64,000 nucleotides of DNA from Olsenella_L kribbiana (GTDB taxonomy: Bacteria; Actinomycetota; Coriobacteriia; Coriobacteriales; Atopobiaceae), in the NCBI RefSeq assembly GCF_036408795.1, contig NZ_JAZGJP010000005.1, positions 1 through 64,000 on the forward strand. Reading direction: 5' to 3'. The translations under genes and the position numbers were made by a program. Shown one piece after another: positions 42,800 through 51,514 of the stretch (position 1 is its first letter; the number at the start of each line of letters is the position of its first letter). Under the pieces are notes generated by a model, which ran no database searches, was not told the DNA's origin, and saw only the letters and a list, made by a program, of their open reading frames with translations.

Positions 42800-45133
42800 T
42801 CAGATGAGGTCATAGGCATCGATATCGATAGCAAGGCTGACTCCATGCGGTTTCCGCAAGCTGGCTACGGCATCTGCAAGAAGCCTTCCGGCATCTGCCT
42901 CGACCGGCGACTTCACGAGCACATGGCGGCGGTAGCGGTCCTCGACCTTTGCCTTCACGCAGTCGGCAGGGCCAAGCACCTCCCAGCCCGATTGAGATCC
43001 GATCTTCTTCCTCACCGCTTCGGCGCACTCGATGCTGAGCTCGCGCACCTGGCGGGCATCCTTGCCCCAGAGCACGATGTTCGAGAGCCTTGAGAATGGC
43101 GGATAGTGGGCCTCGGAACGTGCCTCGAGCTCGCACTCGACAAAAGTCTCCTTGTCGTGGGTGCGCACTGCCTCGATGGCAGGATGCGTTGCCCAGTAGG
43201 TCTGGATGATGACCTTTCCGGGATCCTCGCCTCTGCCAGCACGTCCTGCCACCTGCTCAAGGAGGTCATAGGTGCGCTCGGCTGCACGGAAGTCCGGCAG
43301 CTTCAGGGTCGTATCCGCATTGATGACAGCAGCGAGGGTGACCTCGGGGAAGTCCAGCCCTTTTGCAATCATCTGGGTTCCCACAAGCACGGCACATTCC
43401 GCATTGTCGAACTCCTCCAGGAGCGCCTCATGCGCTCCTTTGGCCTTCGTCGTGTCGGCATCCATCCGCACGACGGTGACATTGTCCGGAAGAAGCGCTT
43501 TGAGCTCGTCTTCGACACGCTGCGTCCCGACACCGAACTGTGCAAGATAGCGCGATCCGCAGTTCGGGCAGCGCGTTGTCGGGTCGGGATAGGCCTTGAT
43601 GGGCCAGCTCCTGCCGCAGCTGTGGCACATGAGCGAATGCGTCCGCTCGTGGTAGGTAAGCGCCGTCGCGCAGTGCGGACACTCCGGCACACAGCCGCAC
43701 TCGCGGCACATGAGGAAGTTTGCAAAGCCGCGGCGATTCAGAAGAAGGACTGCCTTCTGCTTCTTCTCTACGACCTGATCGAGCGCCTCCTGGAGAGGCT
43801 CAGAGAAGATCGACTTGTTTCCGTGCGAGAATTGGCTTGCCATATCGACGATCTGGACAGCCGGAAGCTCTGCAGTGCCCGGGCGCTCCGGCATCTCGAT
43901 CCTTGTCCACTGGGTTCCGCGGAAGCTTCCTTCCCGGCAGCGCCAGAGGCTCTCGAGCGAAGGCGTGGCAGAGCCCAGGACGAGCGCCGCTCCCCTTCTC
44001 TTTGCAAGCTCTGCGGCGACCTCGCGGGCATGGTAGCGCGGAGCCGAATCCTGCTTGTAGGAAGCCTCGTGCTCCTCGTCGATGATGAGAAGGCCCAGAT
44101 CATGGACCGGGGCGAAGAGCGCTGAGCGGGCACCGACAACGACCTGTGCAATCCCTTTCCGGGCAAGGTCCCACTGGTCGTATCGCTCTCCCTGCGAGAG
44201 CCGCGAATGGAGGACTGCCACCTTGTCGCCGAAGCGGGAACGGAAGCGTCCCACGGTCTGTGCCGTGAGCGAGATCTCAGGCACAAGGACGATGGCAGAA
44301 TGCCCCTCTGCGAGCGTCTTCTCGATGGCCTCGAGATAGACCTCGGTCTTGCCCGAACCTGTGACGCCGTCGATGAGGACAACATCTCCTGCACCTTTGG
44401 CCTGAGCTGCTGCGATGGCAGAAAGGGCTTTCTTCTGCCCTTCTGTCAGATGCTCGGGCCGCTTGGCCGAGGCAGAGGAGAGCGTCGTCTCCTCAAGCTC
44501 TCTGAGCTCACGCTCCTGGAAGATGCGGACAACACCTTTTGAGGCAAGCGTGCGGATGGCAGAAGAGGCTCCCGGCAGGAGCGCCTCGAGCTCGGCGACA
44601 CGGCAGGGACCTTCAGAGAGGGCTTTCAGGACCCCTTTCTGCTTCGAGGCGTTGGCACGCGGCACGAAGGCGGCGGCATCCGGTGCAAGCTCTGCCCAGC
44701 GCACATCGCGCGGCCCTGCAGCATGCTGGACAAGCTCCCAATGGCCCGTCTGATCGTTCTTCCTGACGCGCACGGCCTGTCCCGGTGCCAGGAACGGATG
44801 CACCGCATCGGCCAGGGTCGAGGCATAGCCCTCCTTGATCCAGCGGATGAGCCCCGCCGACACCTCATCGAAGGCAGAAGGCGCCAGCACCTGCTCGAAC
44901 ATCTTGAGCTTGCCGGCATCAAGGCCACGCGGCGGTTCTTCAGAGGCACCCAGGATGTAGCCTATGGCCTTCCTGCCCGAGAACGGGACGAGGACGGTCA
45001 TGCCGACAAGGCCCGATCTCACTGCATCGGGATCTTCTCCGAAGGAGGCCGCAACCTCAGGCGGCACGGCATAGCTGAAGCAGCCATCGAGCGCCCTTGT
45101 CGGGATATCGAGTGCTACATCAGCAAACCACAT
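42800..45133 (-). CDS. priA: Primosomal protein N' (PriA)
   Basis: Replication-restart helicase that reloads the replisome. 777 residues: N-terminal 3'-DNA-binding domain, helicase motifs DGVTGSGKTEVYLEAIE (Walker A), LIIDEEHEASYKQD (DEEH), LGSATPSLESL, the inserted zinc-binding block with CRECGCVPECPHC (about residues 478-490), CHSC and CPNCG, and the C-terminal QVAGRAGRGEDPG. Start at an ATG with only a weak ribosome site. Upstream of def in the same direction. Confidence 0.95.
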   Translation of the reverse strand: MWFADVALDIPTRALDGCFSYAVPPEVAASFGEDPDAVRSGLVGMTVLVPFSGRKAIGYILGASEEPPRGLDAGKLKMFEQVLAPSAFDEVSAGLIRWIKEGYASTLADAVHPFLAPGQAVRVRKNDQTGHWELVQHAAGPRDVRWAELAPDAAAFVPRANASKQKGVLKALSEGPCRVAELEALLPGASSAIRTLASKGVVRIFQERELRELEETTLSSASAKRPEHLTEGQKKALSAIAAAQAKGAGDVVLIDGVTGSGKTEVYLEAIEKTLAEGHSAIVLVPEISLTAQTVGRFRSRFGDKVAVLHSRLSQGERYDQWDLARKGIAQVVVGARSALFAPVHDLGLLIIDEEHEASYKQDSAPRYHAREVAAELAKRRGAALVLGSATPSLESLWRCREGSFRGTQWTRIEMPERPGTAELPAVQIVDMASQFSHGNKSIFSEPLQEALDQVVEKKQKAVLLLNRRGFANFLMCRECGCVPECPHCATALTYHERTHSLMCHSCGRSWPIKAYPDPTTRCPNCGSRYLAQFGVGTQRVEDELKALLPDNVTVVRMDADTTKAKGAHEALLEEFDNAECAVLVGTQMIAKGLDFPEVTLAAVINADTTLKLPDFRAAERTYDLLEQVAGRAGRGEDPGKVIIQTYWATHPAIEAVRTHDKETFVECELEARSEAHYPPFSRLSNIVLWGKDARQVRELSIECAEAVRKKIGSQSGWEVLGPADCVKAKVEDRYRRHVLVKSPVEADAGRLLADAVASLRKPHGVSLAIDIDAYDLI

Positions 45134-45238
45134 GGATATATCTGCCTTTCAAACGTCTCCGGCGCATCTCAGCCTCATTGTCTCATAGCAGGCAATCTTG
45201 CAGCACGCCGGAACATGGAGCCAGCACATTCTGCAAGG

Positions 45239-45448
45239 CTAGCTCTTCCCGCCGTCTGGCCCTTCCTGATGCGCAGCGATATCGTCGAGCATCATCTGCC
45301 GGAGCGTCTCATCTGCTTCCGGGTCCTTTCCGGACGCTCGCGACACGGGACGATGCGGCCTCTTGGCCTTGCCGATGATTGCAAGAACGATACCGATGAT
45401 GATGGCAGCCACGAGCGCATAGCCCACCCATGCAACCGCAAGGCTCAT
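45239..45448 (-). CDS. Small single-pass membrane protein, function unknown
   Basis: 69 residues. One hydrophobic helix, WVGYALVAAIIIGIVLAIIG (about residues 7-26), then a basic segment KAKRPHRPVSR and an acidic tail EADETLRQMMLDDIAAHQEG. GGGGGAG is seven bases before the ATG at 45448. No family recognised. It stands alone between priA and the toxin-antitoxin remnant. Confidence 0.7.
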   Translation of the reverse strand: MSLAVAWVGYALVAAIIIGIVLAIIGKAKRPHRPVSRASGKDPEADETLRQMMLDDIAAHQEGPDGGKS

Positions 45449-45522
45449 GGATATCTCCCCCTTCAAGGCATCGTACCGTATAGGCTAGATGGCCCTTTTG
45501 TGCTCCATCTTATCTCAGCGAA

Positions 45523-45582
45523 GAGGGAGCCAGAGGATGCACTCCGCTCTCCTGGCTTCTTCGCCCCGCAGACAATCGATGC
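45523..45582. repeat. Imperfect direct repeat, copy 1
   Basis: About 60 bases resembling the sequence just after metK (46112-46170): both run GGAGCCAG(a/g)GGATGC(a/g)CTCC, then CCTGGCT(t/c)CTTCGCCC and on to GATGC. They flank the toxin-antitoxin remnant. Confidence 0.6.
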
Positions 45583-45617
45583 ACTTTGCCAGGAAGGTTC
45601 CCTTCCGAGAGCTTGGC

Positions 45618-45806
45618 ATGAGCATGACGACAGCATTCGTGATCTATGCAAAGAAGGTTGCACGGGAGCACCGCATACCCTTCGAAGTATCTGTAGACCC
45701 GTTCTATTCGGATGAGAACATGGCCCATCTCAGGGCCTCCATTGCATCGCTCGATGCTGGCCGCGGTCATCCGCATGACCTGAAGGAGCCCGATGAAGCT
45801 GAATAA
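45618..45806 (+). pseudogene. RelB/DinJ-family antitoxin remnant
   Basis: Only the C-terminal part of a RelB/DinJ-type antitoxin is recognisable: LGMSMTTAFVIYAKKVARE, then REHRIPFEVSVDPFYSDENM and HLRASIASLDAGRG, matching the family's helix and the conserved IPFE...PFYSE-NM block. The N-terminal ribbon-helix-helix DNA-binding arm that should precede LGMSMTTAF is missing; the bases there belong to the direct repeat. About 62 residues remain. It overlaps the toxin start by 14 bases as in working modules, so the pair is a decayed operon. Confidence 0.75.
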
Positions 45807-46065
45807 GGTCTGGGCACCAGAGGCTTGTGAAGACTACGTTGCCTGGGAAACGCAGGACAAGAAGACGCTGAAGCGCATCAATGCCCTTGTCAAGGACATT
45901 GAACGAAACGGATGTGCACAAGGGATCGGCAAGCCAGAGCAGCTGCGTGGAAATCCCCCTTGATGGTGGTCTCGCCGTATTGACAGCAAGAACCGGCTTG
46001 TATATCGAATCGTTGGCATAGACCTTGAAATCGCTCAATATCAGTCACATTACGGCGATCGCTGA
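45793..46065 (+). pseudogene. YoeB/Txe-family toxin with an in-frame stop
   Basis: The frame starts MKLNKVWAPEACEDYVAWE and continues KTLKRINALVKDI ... GKPEQLRGNPP, then meets TGA at 45961. Reading on in the same frame gives WWSRRIDSKNRLVYRI ... IAQYQSHYGDR and a natural stop at 46063, 90 codons in all, the normal YoeB length. The stop sits where families have Gly (GGA), so one G-to-T change suffices. The catalytic Arg and C-terminal His-Tyr lie after it. GAAGGAG precedes the ATG. The shortened 56-residue product should be inactive as an mRNA endonuclease. Confidence 0.82.
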
Positions 46066-46110
46066 ATAGCTGGAACAGCAAAAGGCACACGGCTGGATGC
46101 GCGTCATAAG

Positions 46111-46168
46111 AAAGGAGCCAGGGGATGCGCTCCCCTGGCTCCTTCGCCCTGACAGATATCAGATGATG

Positions 46169-46170
<2 letters not shown>
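46111..46170 (-). terminator. Terminator of metK; direct repeat copy 2
   Basis: AGGAGCCAGGGG pairs with CCCCTGGCTCCT (about 46113-46143), followed on the minus strand by TTTCTTAT. The same stretch to 46170 is the second copy of the imperfect direct repeat. Confidence 0.75.
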
Positions 46171-47419
<1,249 letters not shown>

Positions 47420-47455
47420 AACCAACCTTCTCTGAACGTCTTCGCACAGGCGCTC

Positions 47456-47496
47456 ATAAAAAACAGAGCCCCTGTACCTTACCCAGGGACTCTGTG
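47456..47496 (-). terminator. Riboswitch-controlled terminator before metK
   Basis: ACAGAGTCCCTG pairs with CAGGGGCTCTGT on the minus strand and is followed by TTTTTTATG. It lies between the riboswitch aptamer and metK, the expected expression platform. Confidence 0.85.
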
Positions 47497-47509
47497 CACA
47501 AGACACGTA

Positions 47510-47640
47510 TGCCCCCGTCTTCCAGGCCTTTGAGCCTGCCGAGAATTGGCACCCTTCCCTTGCGGGCGGGTTGCCGGAGCGTCATAGGGCTCGGTCCCTC
47601 GGCTCTGTGCATCCTTTCGAATGCCTCTTGACGAGCTGGC
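47510..47640 (-). promoter_or_regulatory. SAM-I (S-box) riboswitch
   Basis: On the minus strand the S-box core is present in order: GTCAAGAGGC, GAGGGACCGAGCCCTATGA, CTCCGGCAACC, then GGGTGCCAATTCTC. These are the conserved P2/P3/P4 and SAM-pocket segments of the SAM-I aptamer. It is followed by an intrinsic terminator and then metK, so high SAM should stop transcription of metK. Confidence 0.93.
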
Positions 47641-47687
47641 ACGTACGATATGCCACTTTCGCAGTGCTGTAAATAGTCAGAGCGGTC

Positions 47688-47710
47688 TTTTTTGAATGAA
47701 ATTCAAAAAA
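47688..47710. promoter_or_regulatory. Palindromic site, TetR operator candidate 2
   Basis: TTTTTTGAAT and ATTCAAAAAA are perfect inverted arms around GAA, three bases after the tetR stop and upstream of the metK riboswitch. It contains TTTTTGA-N7-TCAAAAA, the same motif as at 48538-48558. It could also serve as a weak terminator of the tetR gene, but it has no G+C stem. Confidence 0.55.
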
Positions 47711-47712
47711 TT

Positions 47713-48468
47713 TCAGCAAAGATCCTGACAGGCGCTCTGGACCCCATGCTTGGTGCCGATGCCTTCGAGCACGATGCCCATGAGCTGGCTCGAGAGCTCA
47801 GATGTATCCATGAGATCCTCCTGGCCAAGATAGGAAGCGGCGGCGAACATGAACATGCCGATCAGGCTGTTCGCGACAAGCGATGTATTGACCTCGGGAT
47901 CGACCGCCCCTTCCTTCTTGCCACGCTCGATCAGAGATTCGGTCAGCGCCGCAAGCTTGCCGTACCGATTATCCAGGCCGTTGACAGAGTCATAGCCACG
48001 GTGCATGAACTCGCCCAAAAGCGCTCCGAAGCCTGCACGGTTGCCGGAGAGCGCAATTGCGAAGGACTCGCAGATGTCCTGCAGCGCATCGACGGCAGAC
48101 GATTCATGCGAGCTGATGTCTTCAACAGCGGAGATGATGCCCTGGCCGATCTCTTCGTTCACGATGGAGACGATCTGCGAGCGGTCCTTGAAGTAATAGT
48201 AGAGGGCGCCCTTCGACATGTTGCAGCGCGTGGCGACTTCGCTCATCTGGAAGTTCGTCGTGCCCTTCTCGTCGATGATCTCCTTGGCAGCATCGATGAT
48301 GCGTTGGCGTGTCCTGGTGCTCTTGCGTGTTTTCATGCGCGAGCCTGCGGTCTTCAGCTGCTTCTTCTGTGACTGCAGCTTCTTCTGGATCGCTTCGTGG
48401 ACCTCTATCGCTGCTGTAGCCGTAGCAGATACTGCATCATGCTTCGACTGTTCGCCTGCTTCTGCCAT
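47713..48468 (-). CDS. TetR-family transcriptional regulator
   Basis: 251 residues. An unusual basic, Gln/Lys-rich N-terminal extension (about residues 1-45) precedes the TetR HTH: RTRQRIIDAAKEIIDEKG, then ATRCNMSKGALYYYFKDRSQ (about 50-95). The C-terminal ligand-binding domain is helical and hydrophobic. GAAAGGACC precedes the ATG at 48468. It is divergent from the two YhgE/Pip genes, and a palindromic motif in the shared promoter region recurs after its stop, suggesting autoregulation and control of the membrane proteins. Confidence 0.85.
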   Translation of the reverse strand: MAEAGEQSKHDAVSATATAAIEVHEAIQKKLQSQKKQLKTAGSRMKTRKSTRTRQRIIDAAKEIIDEKGTTNFQMSEVATRCNMSKGALYYYFKDRSQIVSIVNEEIGQGIISAVEDISSHESSAVDALQDICESFAIALSGNRAGFGALLGEFMHRGYDSVNGLDNRYGKLAALTESLIERGKKEGAVDPEVNTSLVANSLIGMFMFAAASYLGQEDLMDTSELSSQLMGIVLEGIGTKHGVQSACQDLC

Positions 48469-48537
48469 TCGTAAGGTCCTTTCTTCCCGCTTAGGCGGGC
48501 ATGCAATTTGCGTAAAGTGTAGCACCATAGACAGATA

Positions 48538-48558
48538 TTTTTGACCGTATTTCAAAAA
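48538..48558. promoter_or_regulatory. Palindromic site, TetR operator candidate 1
   Basis: TTTTTGA-N7-TCAAAAA in the divergent gap. It overlaps TTGACC (48541-48546), a likely -35 of the YhgE/Pip genes with TAGGAA (48565-48570) 18 bases on. A half-site TTTTTGA recurs at 48604-48610. Confidence 0.6.
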
Positions 48559-48652
48559 GGGTGATAGGAACAGGCGCTTTTGTGCAATAGTGTAGCGTGT
48601 AGATTTTTGAATCTTTCCTGCAAGTGAGGTACCGAAATCACTGGAGGCCCTC

Positions 48653-51514
48653 TTGAAGACCGTTTTCGCTATCTTCTTTCGTGATCTCAAACGGCTCATT
48701 CATAACCCTGCTGCCGTCATCGTGGCGCTCGGTGTCTGCGTGCTGCCTTCGCTCTATGCATGGTTCAACATCATCGCCAACTGGGATCCCTACAAGAACA
48801 CGAGCGACATTGCAATCGCTATCGTCAATGAGGATGCCGGCGCCGACATCTCCGGCATGGGCTACATCGATGCAGGAGATATGGTCGTGGACGAGCTCAG
48901 CGAGAACACCCAGCTCGGCTGGAAGTTCGTCGATGAGGACACAGCGATGGACGGCGTGAAGTCCGGCACCTACTATGCTGCCATCGTCATCCCTTCAGAC
49001 TTCACGAGCACGCTCGCAGGTGTCCTTGACGGAAAGACCGACAAGGCGCACATCCAGTACTACGCAAACGAGAAGGCCAATGCGGTCGCCCCGAAGGTGA
49101 CCGATACCGGCGCCTCGACGATCGAGACCCAGATCGATGCGACCTTCGTCGAGACGGTCGGCAAGGTCGTCGGAGAGAAGATCGCTGATGCCGCAGGCAA
49201 AGCGAAGGATACGGTCGTCGACGGCTCCCATACCGTCGCGCAGGACGTCCGCGATGCGCAGGGGCTTCTTGACGGGCTCGACCAGGACCTGACAGATGCC
49301 CAGACGACGATCGGCACCTCGAAGGATGCGCTCGACTCTGCCGTCTCCATGCTCGCAGACGCCGACTCGGGAGCAGCCGATGCCGCCACGTCTCTGAGAT
49401 CTGCGCTCGGCACCCTGACCAATACCCGCTCTCAGGCCCGCACCTTGAACCAGCAGCTCGGAAACTCGCTCTTGAATGGTGCCGGCACGATCTCTTCCCT
49501 CTCGACGAATGCGAATGTCTCCATCGCCGATGCCGCAGCCGGTATCGAGCGTGCGCAGGGCAAGGTCGACAACGCGCTCTCTGTCCTCGAGGATGCAAAC
49601 ACCCAGACGCAGTCCGTGCTGAACCGCGTGAAGTCCATCCGCGACAGGATTGCAGCGCTCTCGCTTCCTGACAGCGTGACCTCAGACATCAGGGACCAGG
49701 TCCTCGCAAAGCTCGATGCCCAGATCGACAAGCTCCAGACGCTCGTCGACGACCAGACCGCCCGCATCCAGAAGCTCCAGGACCTCTCCGACTCCATCAA
49801 GAACGACACGGTGATTGCAACGGACCTCTCCTCATCCGTGAACACCGCCATCCAGGATTCCGCGACAGGGCTCCAGAACCTCGACTCAGACCTCCAGTCC
49901 CAGACCATGCCGGCACTCGACTCTGCGCTCGACTCGTTCTCCGATGTCGGCAACCAGCTTGCCTCGACGCTCGACGCCGTGACGCCGATTGTCGACCAGA
50001 CAACCGCCCAGCTCCAGCAGCTCGAGACGACGCTTGACCAGACGACCTCGGTCCTCGACAGCACGAAGGACTCTGTCGCCACGGCCAAGAGCGACCTCGG
50101 CGTCCTTGCGGGAGACATCGACACGATCGCCTCCGCCGATATCGTGGAGCAGCTCTCGAAGCTCATGGACATCGACCCGGAAAGCCTCGGCGACTATCTC
50201 GGCTCCCCTGTGAACATCGTAGACAAGTCCATCTACCCCGTCATGAACTACGGATCCGGCGTCACGCCGTTCTATACGAACCTCGCGCTCTGGGTCGGCG
50301 GCTTCGTCCTCGTTGCCATCTACAAGCTCGAGGTCGACCATGAGGGGATCGGTGACTTCAAGCCCTGGCAGGGCTACTTCGGCCGCTGGCTTCTGCTGAA
50401 CCTTCTCGGCATCGTCCAGGCGCTCTGCTGCTGCATAGGAGACCTCTGCCTCGGCATCCAGTGCCTCTCGCCTGCTGCCTTCGTCTTCGCAGGCCTCGTC
50501 GAATCCTTCGTCTATGTCAGCATCATCTATGCGCTCTCGATCGCCTTCAAGCACATCGGTAAGGCAATAGGCGTCCTTCTCATCGTCGTGCAGATCCCAG
50601 GCTCTTCGGGCACCTACCCGATCCAGATGATGCCCGGCTTCTTCCAGGCCCTTAACCCCTGGCTTCCCTTCACGTATGGCATCAATGCGATGCGCGAAGC
50701 CATAGCCGGCTTCTACGACGGATACTTCGCCTACGACATCTTCATCCTTCTCCTCTATGTCATCCCCTCCCTTGTCATCGGCGTGGGTCTCAGGCGCCAC
50801 CTTCTCAACATCAACGCTCTCTTCGACCGCAAGCTTGCCGAGACCGACCTCATGGTCACGGAGCGCGATGGCCTGCCCGAGGTCCACTTCCGCCTCTCCA
50901 CGATCATCAAGGCACTCGGCAACTCGAAGGAATACCGCAAGGTCTTCGGCGAGCGTGTCGCGAACTTCGAGCTCCGCTACCCAACCTATATCAAGCGCGG
51001 CTTCCTCGCGCTGCTCTGGGTGCCGCTCGTCCTTCTGGCCCTCATGTTCATCCTGCCCTTCCGCATGATTACAATCACCTGCTGGATCATCTCGCTCATC
51101 GTCGTGTGCACCTATCTCATCGTCGTCGAGTACCTGCACAGCCGCGTCTCCGAGAAGACCCGCATCGCGAACATGTCAAGCGAAGAGCTCTACCAGCTCC
51201 TCGACGACAACCTGAAGCAGGAGATGTTCACGTTCTCGCCGATCGAGAGCCTGAAGCTCTCCCGCAACATCGGCACGCATGGCCTCGATGTCCAACGCGG
51301 CGTCGCAGACGATACGGACAAGACGAGCATCCTCGAGCGCAGCCGCACGCTGATCATGCCGAGAGCGAAGCTCAGGAAGCTCGTGCATGAACGCGCAGAG
51401 GCAGCCAGGAAGGCAGATGCCGCCAAGAACACAGAGAGGCCAATCGAGGTCGAGCAGACCATCACCATGCACCTGCCCTCCTCGCACACGAAGGGAGATG
51501 ATCGCCGTGCCTAG
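48653..51514 (+). CDS. YhgE/Pip-family membrane protein
   Basis: 953 residues. Family of large proteins with one N-terminal helix, a long extracellular coiled-coil/loop region and a C-terminal ABC-2-like membrane domain; Firmicute members include a phage receptor (YueB/Pip) and transport-linked proteins. Seen: N-terminal VIVALGVCVLPSLYAWFNII then NWDPYKNTSDIAIAIVNEDAG, the Asp/Ser-rich extracellular part to about residue 520, and about five membrane helices from 540 to 830. Start codon TTG after GGAGG. A basic cytoplasmic tail of about 100 residues ends the protein. Overlaps the next YhgE/Pip gene. Confidence 0.87.
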   Translation: MKTVFAIFFRDLKRLIHNPAAVIVALGVCVLPSLYAWFNIIANWDPYKNTSDIAIAIVNEDAGADISGMGYIDAGDMVVDELSENTQLGWKFVDEDTAMDGVKSGTYYAAIVIPSDFTSTLAGVLDGKTDKAHIQYYANEKANAVAPKVTDTGASTIETQIDATFVETVGKVVGEKIADAAGKAKDTVVDGSHTVAQDVRDAQGLLDGLDQDLTDAQTTIGTSKDALDSAVSMLADADSGAADAATSLRSALGTLTNTRSQARTLNQQLGNSLLNGAGTISSLSTNANVSIADAAAGIERAQGKVDNALSVLEDANTQTQSVLNRVKSIRDRIAALSLPDSVTSDIRDQVLAKLDAQIDKLQTLVDDQTARIQKLQDLSDSIKNDTVIATDLSSSVNTAIQDSATGLQNLDSDLQSQTMPALDSALDSFSDVGNQLASTLDAVTPIVDQTTAQLQQLETTLDQTTSVLDSTKDSVATAKSDLGVLAGDIDTIASADIVEQLSKLMDIDPESLGDYLGSPVNIVDKSIYPVMNYGSGVTPFYTNLALWVGGFVLVAIYKLEVDHEGIGDFKPWQGYFGRWLLLNLLGIVQALCCCIGDLCLGIQCLSPAAFVFAGLVESFVYVSIIYALSIAFKHIGKAIGVLLIVVQIPGSSGTYPIQMMPGFFQALNPWLPFTYGINAMREAIAGFYDGYFAYDIFILLLYVIPSLVIGVGLRRHLLNINALFDRKLAETDLMVTERDGLPEVHFRLSTIIKALGNSKEYRKVFGERVANFELRYPTYIKRGFLALLWVPLVLLALMFILPFRMITITCWIISLIVVCTYLIVVEYLHSRVSEKTRIANMSSEELYQLLDDNLKQEMFTFSPIESLKLSRNIGTHGLDVQRGVADDTDKTSILERSRTLIMPRAKLRKLVHERAEAARKADAAKNTERPIEVEQTITMHLPSSHTKGDDRRA

